Notes under the pieces: generated by a model
The model's input: the letters and a program-made list of their open reading frames with translations, nothing else
Database searches by the model: none
Told to the model about the DNA's origin: nothing
Origin: Schlesneria paludicola DSM 18645
Lineage (GTDB): Bacteria; Planctomycetota; Planctomycetia; Planctomycetales; Planctomycetaceae
NCBI GenBank assembly: GCA_945862235.1
Contig: CAMAYU010000041.1
Span: 1 to 36,128, forward strand
Direction of reading: 5' to 3'
DNA: 36,128 nucleotides
Made by a program: the position numbers and the translations under genes
Shown: in pieces, positions 8,101 through 15,849 of the stretch
How positions within the stretch are numbered: position 1 is the stretch's first letter
Layout: every line of letters begins with the position of its first letter

Positions 8101-9324
8101 ATGAATACTGTTGTCGTCAGAAACGTTGTGGTTGGAAGCAGAGCGACGTGGCGAGTTCACTGCCTGATGGTGGTGTCAGTCCAACTGATGCTGTCTGGAT
8201 GCGGAGGCTCGCCGCCACCGCAGGCTAAGCCCGTTCCGGTGCGTCCACCGGCTGCGGCGCAGAATGCGGCGGCGTCCGCGCCTGCCGCCGCTCCGAGACG
8301 AAACGCTGGTGGGCGAGGTCGCCAGCCAGCGATCAGCGACGGCAAGAGCTTGCCTGCTGGAACGGATCCGCGCAGCGTTTATCAGATCGCGGAGATCGGA
8401 ACACCGATGGATGTCGCTGCGCCGCTGCGTGTGAAGCCGGACGAGATGTTTGCCGTGGTCAGTGGCGATCGCAGTTTCGACTCGACACGGATGGTCGTCG
8501 GCGCGACCCCACGTCCCACCCAAGCTGGCTCACCGAAAGCGGGCTTTGCGCTGCCAAAGGGCTTCGTGGCGATCGCTGGATCGGGCTACTCGACAGACGG
8601 TCTGCCGCTCCGCATTCAATGTGAAAAATCCTTCACCACGATGGCCCTCGTGCCGGGAGGCATCGTCCGAATGGGGAGCAACGACGGCCCGACGGAATGC
8701 CAGCCTGAGTTCGCTGTGAACATCGACTCGTTCTATATGGACCTCTTGGAAGTGACCGTCGGTGACTTCGGCAAGTACCGGCAGGAGCAGAAGGAAAACA
8801 AGAAGCCAATCCCGCCCGTCTCCAATCCCTCGGCCTCACCCGCGACACCCGTGCTTGGCGTCCCGTGGGGGATGGCGGGGGGCTATGCCAAGTGGCTTGG
8901 CATGGAGTTGCCGACCGAAGCGGAGTTCGAGAAGGCGACGCGCGGACCGGAAAGTTTGAGAACACCGTGGGGTGATGGTCGAGCCGTGTGGTCGGTGCCG
9001 CGCACGCCCGAAACGTTGACCATCACGGGAGCCTATGCCAACGACAAGAGTCCCTACGGCATCTACGACTTGGCGGGTAACGCCAAGGAGTGGTGTTCTG
9101 ACCTCTATTCGGACAACGCCCACCGCGATGCACTCGCGTCGAGCAACCAGACTCCCCGCAACTGGCCCGGCCCGAAGAAGTCTTCGAACGGCAACCTGCG
9201 CGTGGTGAAAGGGGGAGCCTCAGACTGGTCGGCTTGGCGTCGGCAAGGACGCGACATCGGCAAAGGCTTCCCGGATGTGGGCTTTCGATGCGTGCTGAGA
9301 ATCACGGTGCCGGAGGCGAAGTAG
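8101..9324 (+). CDS. Lipoprotein with formylglycine-generating-enzyme-type (SUMF1) domain
   Basis: A 407-residue protein with a lipoprotein signal (lipobox LSGC, lipid-bearing C34), so probably membrane-tethered. Then comes a proline/alanine-rich linker of about 50 residues and a middle region of unknown type. The FGE-sulfatase/SUMF1 domain covers about 180-400. Its signatures are LVPGGIVRMGSNDG, SFYMDLLEVTVGDFGKY, LPTEAEFEKATRG, YGIYDLAGNAKEWCSDLY and VVKGGASDW...GFRCVL. The usual active-site cysteine pair near the RGGSW...C-R segment is not seen: the equivalent stretch SDWSAWRRQGRDIGKGFPD has no cysteine. It is therefore probably a binding or structural FGE-like domain rather than a true formylglycine-generating enzyme. 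GAGGTGA lies six bases before the ATG. No sulfatase gene is nearby. Confidence 0.85.
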   Translation: MNTVVVRNVVVGSRATWRVHCLMVVSVQLMLSGCGGSPPPQAKPVPVRPPAAAQNAAASAPAAAPRRNAGGRGRQPAISDGKSLPAGTDPRSVYQIAEIGTPMDVAAPLRVKPDEMFAVVSGDRSFDSTRMVVGATPRPTQAGSPKAGFALPKGFVAIAGSGYSTDGLPLRIQCEKSFTTMALVPGGIVRMGSNDGPTECQPEFAVNIDSFYMDLLEVTVGDFGKYRQEQKENKKPIPPVSNPSASPATPVLGVPWGMAGGYAKWLGMELPTEAEFEKATRGPESLRTPWGDGRAVWSVPRTPETLTITGAYANDKSPYGIYDLAGNAKEWCSDLYSDNAHRDALASSNQTPRNWPGPKKSSNGNLRVVKGGASDWSAWRRQGRDIGKGFPDVGFRCVLRITVPEAK

Positions 9325-9407
9325 GAACGCTGGAGTTCCCCTGCCTCATTGGCTATCGTGCCCGCCGGTTTCGACCCTTCTTTTTGCCACAGACACAAAG
9401 CTGAACC

Positions 9408-9935
9408 ATGCTGACCAAGAAGCCGCAAACGCACAAACAACAGGCCATTTCCGGGGTCAGTCCCGGTTTTGAATCGATCGTCGAAGAGCTGTATCCGTCG
9501 ATCGCCGCCACCGGGATCGGACAGGTCTTGAACAACCTGTATGAGTCCGTGCCGGTTCGCATCTGGGGGATCAAACTCTCGCACGCGTTCGCTCTGCCAA
9601 CCGCGCCGCTCGGAATGTTGATTTATCTCGCGATGAAGGTTGTGGGTGAACGTTATGTCGTCACGAACCGAGCCGTGAAGCGAGTCGCCTCGCTCGGCTT
9701 CAGACTCATCCAAGAAGTGCCGATGGCGCAGATCGCCGACGTGTCGATCGACCCCGACTCGCGCCAAGCCTTCTACAAGACGGGCGATGTCCGCCTAACG
9801 AACACCAACGGCGACACCCTGCTCCTCATGCGAGGCGTTCCCTATCCCGAGCGATTCCAGCAAGTCATCAACGAGACTCGCACCGCCAAACGCCAGACTG
9901 CGGCGGCACTCGCCACCATCAACGCGCGGCATTGA
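9408..9935 (+). CDS. PH domain (bPH/YdbS-like) protein
   Basis: A 175-residue protein. The part after residue 60 resembles bacterial PH domains of the YdbS/DUF304 type: a hydrophobic stretch (APLGMLIYLAMKVVG), then ERYVVTNRAVKRVASLGFRLIQEVPMAQIADV, the standard Y-x-V-T-N-x-R plus I-P-x-x-x-I-x-x-V pattern, and a final helix after GDTLLLMRGVPYPERFQQVI. Only one weak membrane segment is visible, against two in typical YdbS proteins. The first 60 residues are of unknown type. The ribosome binding site is weak. It is followed by a terminator at 9962. The role is unknown; membrane association is inferred. Confidence 0.68.
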   Translation: MLTKKPQTHKQQAISGVSPGFESIVEELYPSIAATGIGQVLNNLYESVPVRIWGIKLSHAFALPTAPLGMLIYLAMKVVGERYVVTNRAVKRVASLGFRLIQEVPMAQIADVSIDPDSRQAFYKTGDVRLTNTNGDTLLLMRGVPYPERFQQVINETRTAKRQTAAALATINARH

Positions 9936-9961
9936 CGTCTCGGTCTCAGTAGTTCACTAAG

Positions 9962-9989
9962 CCCGGCCGTTCACCACCGCCGGGTTTTT
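9962..9989 (+). terminator. Rho-independent terminator after the PH-domain gene
   Basis: CCCGGC (9962-9967) pairs with GCCGGG (9979-9984) across an 11-nt loop and is followed directly by five Ts and then CGTTT. It lies 27 bp after the PH-domain stop and 21 bp before the fucD start, separating the two genes. Confidence 0.75.
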
Positions 9990-10009
9990 CGTTTGAAGGA
10001 GTCCCCGAA

Positions 10010-11290
10010 ATGACCACGACCATCACCGGCCTGACCGTGCGCGATATCCGGTTTCCCACGTCGCAAACGCTCGATGGATCGGATGCGATGAATCCCGATC
10101 CGGATTATTCGGCGGCTTATGTTGTGCTGCACACCGATCGTGCCGACGGAGTGGCCGGTCACGGAATGACGTTCACGATTGGACGCGGCAACGAAGTCTG
10201 TTGCCTCGCGATTGAAGCCCTCGCGCCGCTCGTGGTTGGTCGGACGCTGGAGTCGTTCACGGCGGACATGGCTGGGTTTTGGAGGCACATCACCAGCGAC
10301 AGCCAACTGCGGTGGATCGGTCCCGAGAAGGGCGCCATTCATCTCGCCACAGCCGCCGTCGTGAATGCGGTCTGGGACTTGTGGGCGAAGGTTGAGCGGA
10401 AGCCGTTGTGGAAGCTCGTCGCCGACCTGACGCCCGAGCAGTTCGTTGGCTGTGTGGACTTCCGGTATCTGACCGATGTCCTCACCCCGGACGAAGCGGT
10501 GCAGATGTTGAAGCGGCTCGAACCGACGAAGGCCGAGCGGATCGCGCTGCTCGAACGAGACGGCTATCCCGCCTACACGACTTCGGCCGGATGGCTTGGC
10601 TACGACGATGATAAATTGCGGCAGCTTTGTCGCGACTGTCTGGCGCAAGGTTGGAACGTCTTCAAAATCAAAGTCGGCCGCGACCTTCAGGACGACATCC
10701 GCCGCTGCCGCATCCTGCGTGAAGAGATCGGCTGGGACCGCCGTCTGATGATGGATGCCAATCAAGTGTGGGATGTGCCTCAAGCCATCGAGTGGATGCG
10801 GGCGTTAGCCGAGTTCAAGCCGTGGTTCATCGAGGAACCGACGTTCCCCGACGATGTGCTCGGTCACGCGGCGATCGCCAAGGCGGTCGCTCCAATTCAA
10901 GTGGCGACGGGCGAACACTGCGCGAATCGAATCATGTTCAAGCAGTTCTTGCAGGCGCAGGCGATCGGTGTCTGTCAGATTGATAGCTGTCGGATCGGGG
11001 GCGTGAACGAAGTCCTGTCGGTGCTGCTCCTCGCCGCAAAGTTCGGCGTGCCGGTCTGTCCGCACGCGGGGGGAGTCGGGCTGTGCGAGTACGTGCAGCA
11101 TCTGGCGATGATCGACTTCATCTGCGTGAGCGGTTCGTTGGAAGACCGCCTCTGCGAATACGCCGGTCACCTGCACGAACACTTCCTCGACCCAGTCACG
11201 ATGCGCGACGGGCACTATCTGCCGCCAACGGCTCCCGGCTACAGCATCACGATGAAGCCGGAGTCGCTGGATGAGTATGAGTTCCAGTGA
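10010..11290 (+). CDS. fucD: L-fuconate dehydratase (enolase superfamily)
   Basis: It would dehydrate L-fuconate to 2-keto-3-deoxy-L-fuconate in the oxidative L-fucose pathway. The 426-residue protein has the mandelate-racemase subgroup layout: an N-terminal capping domain with TSDSQLRWIGPEKGAIHLAT and a TIM barrel. Catalytic residues are in place: K219 and K221 in FKIKVG, metal ligands D249 (MMDANQ), E275 (FIEEPT) and E302 (ATGEHC), and base H352 in CPHAGGVG. These fall within one residue of the positions I recall for the characterised Xanthomonas enzyme. AAGGAG is eight bases upstream of the ATG. No other fucose-pathway gene is in the window, so the remaining steps must be encoded elsewhere. 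Confusion with other acid-sugar dehydratases is possible but the cap-domain sequence favours FucD. Confidence 0.92.
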   Translation: MTTTITGLTVRDIRFPTSQTLDGSDAMNPDPDYSAAYVVLHTDRADGVAGHGMTFTIGRGNEVCCLAIEALAPLVVGRTLESFTADMAGFWRHITSDSQLRWIGPEKGAIHLATAAVVNAVWDLWAKVERKPLWKLVADLTPEQFVGCVDFRYLTDVLTPDEAVQMLKRLEPTKAERIALLERDGYPAYTTSAGWLGYDDDKLRQLCRDCLAQGWNVFKIKVGRDLQDDIRRCRILREEIGWDRRLMMDANQVWDVPQAIEWMRALAEFKPWFIEEPTFPDDVLGHAAIAKAVAPIQVATGEHCANRIMFKQFLQAQAIGVCQIDSCRIGGVNEVLSVLLLAAKFGVPVCPHAGGVGLCEYVQHLAMIDFICVSGSLEDRLCEYAGHLHEHFLDPVTMRDGHYLPPTAPGYSITMKPESLDEYEFQ

Positions 11291-11298
11291 CGAGTTTT

Positions 11299-11408
11299 AG
11301 GTAGCCCTGTCGCTCCGCGACAGGAAGCGAGATCGTGTGATCGTGCTGGAATTCGGCAGTGCGTCGATCGCACATCACGCTGCCTGTCGCGGAGCGACAG
11401 GGCTACCT
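11299..11408. repeat. 31-bp inverted repeat, GTAGCCCTGTCGCTCCGCGACAGG type
   Basis: Arms at 11299-11329 and 11378-11408 are complementary with a single mismatch. Each arm itself contains the smaller palindrome CCTGTCGC...GCGACAGG, so cruciform or multi-branched folding is possible. The element fills the fucD-to-oxidoreductase gap and ends 27 bp before the downstream ATG, making a TTG start at 11408 unlikely for that gene. I see no flanking direct repeat. Confidence 0.88.
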
Positions 11409-11434
11409 TGGATCGATTCTTCGGAGGTCACAAC

Positions 11435-13642
11435 ATGCGACGAGTCAACACCGGTGGCGGCTGGCCTGCGATGCTGTACACGTTTCGGAAGGCGCGCGAA
11501 GCGGGCGGGCTGCTGAAGCTGTGGAAGGCCATGCGGTCGAAGAACGCCTGCAAGACATGCGCGCTCGGGATGGGCGGGCAGCAAGGCGGGATGGTCAACG
11601 AACGCGGCATCTTTCCCGAGGTCTGCAAGAAGTCGTTGCAGGCGATGGTCGCCGACATGCAGGGAGCGATCACGCCCGAGTTCTTCAAAACGTACTCGGT
11701 CGCGCAGCTTCAATCGTTCTCGCCGAGGGAACTCGAAACGAGCGGGCGGCTCACGCAGCCGATGATTCATCGCAAGGGTGAGAACTACTACGAACCGATC
11801 TCGTGGGACGACGCCTTCGCCAAGATCATCGCCAAGCTGAAGGGGATCATTCCCGACGAGACGTTCTGGTACTTCAGTGGCCGCAGCTCGAACGAGGCCG
11901 GGTTCCTGTTGCAAGTTTTCGCGCGGGTCTTCGGGACGAACAACGTCAACAACTGCAGCTTCTATTGTCATCAGGCGAGCGGCGTCGGGCTGAACAGTGT
12001 GCTGGGGACCGGCACTGCGACGCTCGTGCTGGAGGATGTCGATCACGCGGACCTCGTCTTCATCATTGGCGGCAACCCGGCGAGCAACCATCCGCGGCTG
12101 ATGTCCACGCTGAAGCACATTCGTCGGAAGGGCGGCCACGTCGTCGTCATCAACCCGATCGTTGAAACGGGTCTCGTCAACTTCAGCGTGCCGAGCGATC
12201 CGATCAGCCTGCTGTTCGGGACGAAGATCGCGTCGCTCTATGTGCAGCCACACATCGGCGGCGATCTCGCGCTGCTGACCGGCGTGGCGAAGCGGATCGT
12301 TGAGATGAACGCGCACGACGAGAAGTTCCTCACGCAGTACTGCGATCACTGGCCCGAGTTGAAGGCGAGCTTGGCGGCTCACGATTGGGACGACATCTAC
12401 CGCAAGGCGGGTGTCGGGGCGGAGGCGATCCAAGCGATTGCCACGCGCTACGCCGCCGCCGAGAACGTCGTCTTCACATGGACAATGGGGATCACGCATC
12501 ACACGTATGGCGTTGAGAATGTCGAAGCGATCGCGAACCTCGCGCTGCTGCGCGGGATGGTCGGTCGTCCCAACGCCGGACTGCTGCCGATTCGCGGGCA
12601 CTCGAACGTCCAAGGGGTCGGCTCGATGGGAGTCACTCCAAAATTGAAGGAGGCCATTTTCGAGCGGCTGCAGTCGGAGTATGGTCTCACGCTGCCGACG
12701 ACGACGGGCCTCGATACGATGGCCTGCATGGAAGCGGCCGAACGGAAGGAACTGAAGTTCGGCTTCTGTCTGGGCGGAAACCTGTATGGGTCGAACCCCG
12801 ACGCCACGTTCGCCAAGCACGCGATGGAACAGTTGGAACTGCTCGTGTACCTCAACACGACGCTGAACACCGGTCACGCGCATGGGCTGGCTGACGAGAC
12901 GATTCTGCTGCCAGTGTTGGCTCGCGATGAAGAGCCGCAGGCGACGACGCAGGAGTCGATGTTCAACTTCGTTCGACTGAGCGACGGTGGCCCGGCGCGA
13001 CACGTCGGCCCGAAGAGCGAGATCGAAATCATTGCGCGCATCGCCAGCGGCGTTCTTGGAAACGGCGGGCCGATCGACTGGCAGTCAATGCAGGACACGA
13101 ACCGCATCCGCGCAGCGATCGCCAAGGTCGTGCCGGGCTTCGACGAGATCAAGGACATCGGTGAGACGAAGAAGGAATTTCAACTCGCCGGTCGCACGTT
13201 TTACACGCCGCAGTTCCCGACGAAGACCGGCCGCGCGCAGCTGCAAACGCACTCGCTGCCCGAGTTGGTCGGCGGCGTGAACGAACTCCGCCTGATGACG
13301 ATCCGCAGCGAAGGTCAGTTCAACACGGTCGTCTATGAAGAGTATGACCTCTATCGCGGCATCGACTCGCGCAACGTGATCCTGCTGCACCCCGACGACT
13401 TGGTTCGACGCGGATTGAAGGACGGACAGCCCGTGACGATCCGCAGCACAACCGGCGAAATGCGTGGCATCATCGCAACGGCGTTCCCCAAAATCCGAGC
13501 GGGCAACGCGGCGATGTACTACCCCGAATGCAACATCCTCGTCCCCCGCGCGTCCGATCCTCGCTCACGCACGCCTGCGTTCAAGTCGATCCCGGTGACA
13601 GTCTTCGCCGAACGCACGCTACTACCAACCGTGAAACGCTGA
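11435..13642 (+). CDS. FdhF/YdeP family molybdopterin oxidoreductase
   Basis: A 735-residue soluble oxidoreductase of the formate-dehydrogenase-alpha-like YdeP group, expected to bind bis-molybdopterin guanine dinucleotide. The N-terminal ACKTCALGMGGQQGG holds a C-x2-C of the type seen in this group. WYFSGRSSNEAGFLLQVFAR, NNVNNCSFYCHQASGVGL (active-site region) and LVFIIGGNPASNHPR are family blocks. The cofactor domain continues with GMVGRPNAGLLPIRGHSNVQG. The C-terminal domain has TGRAQL and RSEGQFNTVVYEEYDLYRG, ending in the dinucleotide-binding barrel (ATAFPKIRAGNAAMYYPECN). I place the start at the ATG with GGAGG seven bases upstream. No partner FeS or cytochrome subunit and no fdhD is adjacent. 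In E. coli YdeP is linked to acid resistance; substrate is unknown here. Confidence 0.88.
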   Translation: MRRVNTGGGWPAMLYTFRKAREAGGLLKLWKAMRSKNACKTCALGMGGQQGGMVNERGIFPEVCKKSLQAMVADMQGAITPEFFKTYSVAQLQSFSPRELETSGRLTQPMIHRKGENYYEPISWDDAFAKIIAKLKGIIPDETFWYFSGRSSNEAGFLLQVFARVFGTNNVNNCSFYCHQASGVGLNSVLGTGTATLVLEDVDHADLVFIIGGNPASNHPRLMSTLKHIRRKGGHVVVINPIVETGLVNFSVPSDPISLLFGTKIASLYVQPHIGGDLALLTGVAKRIVEMNAHDEKFLTQYCDHWPELKASLAAHDWDDIYRKAGVGAEAIQAIATRYAAAENVVFTWTMGITHHTYGVENVEAIANLALLRGMVGRPNAGLLPIRGHSNVQGVGSMGVTPKLKEAIFERLQSEYGLTLPTTTGLDTMACMEAAERKELKFGFCLGGNLYGSNPDATFAKHAMEQLELLVYLNTTLNTGHAHGLADETILLPVLARDEEPQATTQESMFNFVRLSDGGPARHVGPKSEIEIIARIASGVLGNGGPIDWQSMQDTNRIRAAIAKVVPGFDEIKDIGETKKEFQLAGRTFYTPQFPTKTGRAQLQTHSLPELVGGVNELRLMTIRSEGQFNTVVYEEYDLYRGIDSRNVILLHPDDLVRRGLKDGQPVTIRSTTGEMRGIIATAFPKIRAGNAAMYYPECNILVPRASDPRSRTPAFKSIPVTVFAERTLLPTVKR

Positions 13643-13670
13643 TCGTTCTGACACATCGCAGAAATGTGAA

Positions 13671-13761
13671 GCGAAGAATTGGGAACACTGAGCTACGCGG
13701 ATTGACGCTGATCGGAATGAGCGAAGATCAGCGGTGATCAGTGTTCCTGATTCTTCTTCGC
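13671..13761. repeat. Palindromic element between convergent genes
   Basis: The outer arms GCGAAGAATTGGGAACACTGA (13671-13691) and 13738-13761 are complementary with a few mismatches and a small indel. Inside, CGCTGATC (13706-13713) pairs with GATCAGCG (13726-13733). It sits between the oxidoreductase gene and the convergent purK stop, so it could end both transcripts. No T-tract. Confidence 0.7.
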
Positions 13762-13788
13762 CGGTTCACCTGTTGGCTGCGGCTGACA

Positions 13789-14958
13789 TTAGTGTGAGGC
13801 CATTGCGGTGCGGGCGGCGCGGGCGATTCGTTCGGCTTCATCGACGGAGTGTGCGAGCGCGGTGAGGTGGCCCATTTTGCGGCCGAGGCGGGCTTCGCGC
13901 TTGCCGTAGAGATGGAGCTTCACGTTGGGCTGGGCGAGGAGCGCGGGCCAGTTGGGTTCGGTTCCGGGGACGTTGCCAGCGTTGGCTCGAGCCGCTTCCC
14001 AGTGATCGCCGAGCAGGTTGGCCATGGCGCTCGGGGAGCGTTGTTCGCTGGAGCCGAGGGGCAGGCCGCAGATGGCTCGGACCTGTTGCTCGAACTGACA
14101 CGAGGTGTGAGCGTCGATGGTGAGATGTCCCGAGTTGTGAGGTCGCGGCGCGGTCTCATTGATGAGCAACCGGCCGTCGCGCGTGAGGAAGAACTCGACG
14201 CAGAGGACGCCGATCACGTCGAGGCGTTCGAGGACCGCGCGGGCGATCTCGATGGCTTTTTGAGCGACGGACGCGGGAACGCGCGCGGGGCAGACGGAGA
14301 TGTCGAGGATGTGATTGCTGTGCGTGTTGCCGATCGGGCCGTAGCTGACGAAGTCGCCATTCATCCCGCGCGCGGCGACGACGGAGAGTTCGCTGTCGAA
14401 GTCGATGAAGGCTTCGAGAATGGCGTGCGGGACGCCCAGCTGCTGCCACGCGGCACTCGCGTCATCGACTGAGCGAATGACCGTCTGACCTTTGCCGTCG
14501 TAGCCCCAGTCGGCGGTTTTGAGAACGGCTGGTGTGCCGAGTTCCTTCAGTGCAGCCGTCAGTTGCTCGACGCTTTCGACGGACGCGAACGGCGTGACGG
14601 GGAGACCGGCCTCGCGGAGGTACGTCTTTTCGCGGCGGCGGTTTTGCGAGGTGAAAAGGACTGAACCGGCGGGTCTCACCGGAGCGAACCGTTCGCAGAT
14701 GGAGGTTGTTTCGGCGGGAACGTTCTCGAACTCAAACGTCACCACGGAGACGCTGCGGGCGAACTCGGCAACGCGATCAAGGTCGAGATAGTCGGCTTTC
14801 ACTTCGAGATCGGCGACCTGTCCGGTGGGAGTGTCGTCGTCGGGAGAAAGAACGTGAACGCGATAGCCCAGCCGTCGCGCGGCAATAGCAAACATGCGGC
14901 CGAGCTGGCCGCTGCCGAGGACACCGAGTGTTGCTCCCGGAAGAAGGACTTGTGTCAC
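13789..14958 (-). CDS. purK: N5-carboxyaminoimidazole ribonucleotide synthase
   Basis: It catalyses ATP- and bicarbonate-dependent carboxylation of AIR to N5-CAIR in purine synthesis, feeding PurE. The 389-residue product is an ATP-grasp enzyme: an N-terminal nucleotide fold ([20 protein letters not shown]), [10 protein letters not shown], the lid region [31 protein letters not shown], and the metal-site segment [20 protein letters not shown]. The frame stays open far upstream (to 15525), but that part only overlaps purE in another frame. The real start is the GTG at 14958-14956, whose last bases overlap the purE stop (GTGA), giving PurK a normal length. The 4-nt overlap implies translational coupling to purE. 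Confidence 0.95.
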   Translation of the reverse strand: MTQVLLPGATLGVLGSGQLGRMFAIAARRLGYRVHVLSPDDDTPTGQVADLEVKADYLDLDRVAEFARSVSVVTFEFENVPAETTSICERFAPVRPAGSVLFTSQNRRREKTYLREAGLPVTPFASVESVEQLTAALKELGTPAVLKTADWGYDGKGQTVIRSVDDASAAWQQLGVPHAILEAFIDFDSELSVVAARGMNGDFVSYGPIGNTHSNHILDISVCPARVPASVAQKAIEIARAVLERLDVIGVLCVEFFLTRDGRLLINETAPRPHNSGHLTIDAHTSCQFEQQVRAICGLPLGSSEQRSPSAMANLLGDHWEAARANAGNVPGTEPNWPALLAQPNVKLHLYGKREARLGRKMGHLTALAHSVDEAERIARAARTAMASH

Positions 14959-15455
14959 GGGAGGGTGTCTCCGAGTACGCGGTCGGCTTGGCGTTGTTGG
15001 AAGTCGTGCAGTTGGGTTTGGAGTTCGGGCCGGGTCGTGGCGAGGATTCTCACCGCGAGCAGTCCTGCGTTTTTGGCACCGGGCTCTCCGATAGCCAGTG
15101 TGCCGACCGGGATGCCGCCCGGCATCTGCACGATCGAGAGGAGCGAGTCCATCCCGCCGAGTGCCCTGCTCTGCACCGGCACTCCGAGGACGGGCAACAC
15201 CGTTTGCGAAGCGACCATACCGGGGAGATGGGCCGCTCCACCTGCTCCCGCGATGATGACCTGCAAGCCACGACCGGCTGCCGTCGCGGCGTACTCGTTC
15301 ATGAGCGCGGGCGTGCGATGAGCCGACACGACGCGGCATTCGTGAGGGACGGAGAACTCGGTCAGAATGTCGGCCGCGTGCCGCATCGTCTCCCAGTCGG
15401 ACTTGCTCCCCATGATGACCCCGACGAGCGGGGCCGGAGATTGTGGTTCGGGCAT
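14955..15455 (-). CDS. purE: N5-carboxyaminoimidazole ribonucleotide mutase
   Basis: PurE converts N5-CAIR to CAIR, the step after PurK. The 166-residue protein has the class I signatures [13 protein letters not shown] (substrate phosphate-binding loop), [23 protein letters not shown] and [17 protein letters not shown], and its length fits bacterial PurE. I chose the ATG at 15455. The frame continues to 15617, but that extension runs through a hairpin and lacks conservation-like sequence. The ribosome binding site is weak (AGGA about 14 bases upstream). It is the first gene of the purEK operon and its 5' leader contains the 15-bp hairpin at 15514-15564. Confidence 0.95.
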   Translation of the reverse strand: MPEPQSPAPLVGVIMGSKSDWETMRHAADILTEFSVPHECRVVSAHRTPALMNEYAATAAGRGLQVIIAGAGGAAHLPGMVASQTVLPVLGVPVQSRALGGMDSLLSIVQMPGGIPVGTLAIGEPGAKNAGLLAVRILATTRPELQTQLHDFQQRQADRVLGDTLP

Positions 15456-15849
15456 CTTGGTTTGCAGTTCCTGAGAAGTGGGTGTGTGTTGGCGGAGCGG
15501 AACGCGGAACCAAGAACTTGTCCAAGAATTACGCTGCGGGTTGGTGTTGTTCTTGGACAAGTTCCAAGAGGTCAATCGTGTCTTGATCGGGCAAGCAGCG
15601 GGGCGGCATGTTCTCACAGGGGCGAGAGCCGTTCAAGCGAGTGATTTCCGCACGGTTTTGAGGCATCGAGCGGATGCGAAGCGGCTGAACTGCGGCTTGC
15701 CGTAAAAGGGGGTTTTGACTACGGTCCCGGCCCGCACAGAGCAGTTATCTGAGCGGGTTGATGCGGGTTCGTCAGGGAGGACGGATCGCGTCGTGGCCGA
15801 GAAAAATGAACGGCCATTGAGAACGAGCGGCCGTCGGAAGGAATCGACG
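15456..15849. other. Divergent intergenic region upstream of purE and the FlgG-like gene
   Basis: This 394-bp gap must contain both promoters. Apart from the hairpin at 15514-15564 I see no gene or clear promoter boxes. The right-hand part is in frame with the FlgG-like gene from a TTG at 15715, but has no ribosome binding site at that point. Confidence 0.5.
15514..15564. repeat. 15-bp perfect hairpin in the purE leader
   Basis: GAACTTGTCCAAGAA (15514-15528) and TTCTTGGACAAGTTC (15550-15564) are perfect complements across a 21-nt loop; flanking AAs and GGs extend it imperfectly. It lies about 60 bp upstream of the purE ATG. It may be a regulatory leader structure or another dispersed palindrome; it does not match the known PurR box or the purine riboswitch core by eye. 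Confidence 0.7.

Noticed and set aside
11375..13003. Long open frame (542 codons) antisense to the molybdopterin oxidoreductase gene
   Set aside because: It is arginine-rich and low in recognisable motifs, it mirrors the third-position GC bias of the real gene, and it has no ribosome binding site of note. It is a shadow frame.
14959..15525. N-terminal extension of PurK upstream of the GTG at 14958
   Set aside because: It overlaps purE completely in another frame and its sequence is arginine/proline-rich without PurK similarity. The GTGA overlap gives a normal-length PurK.
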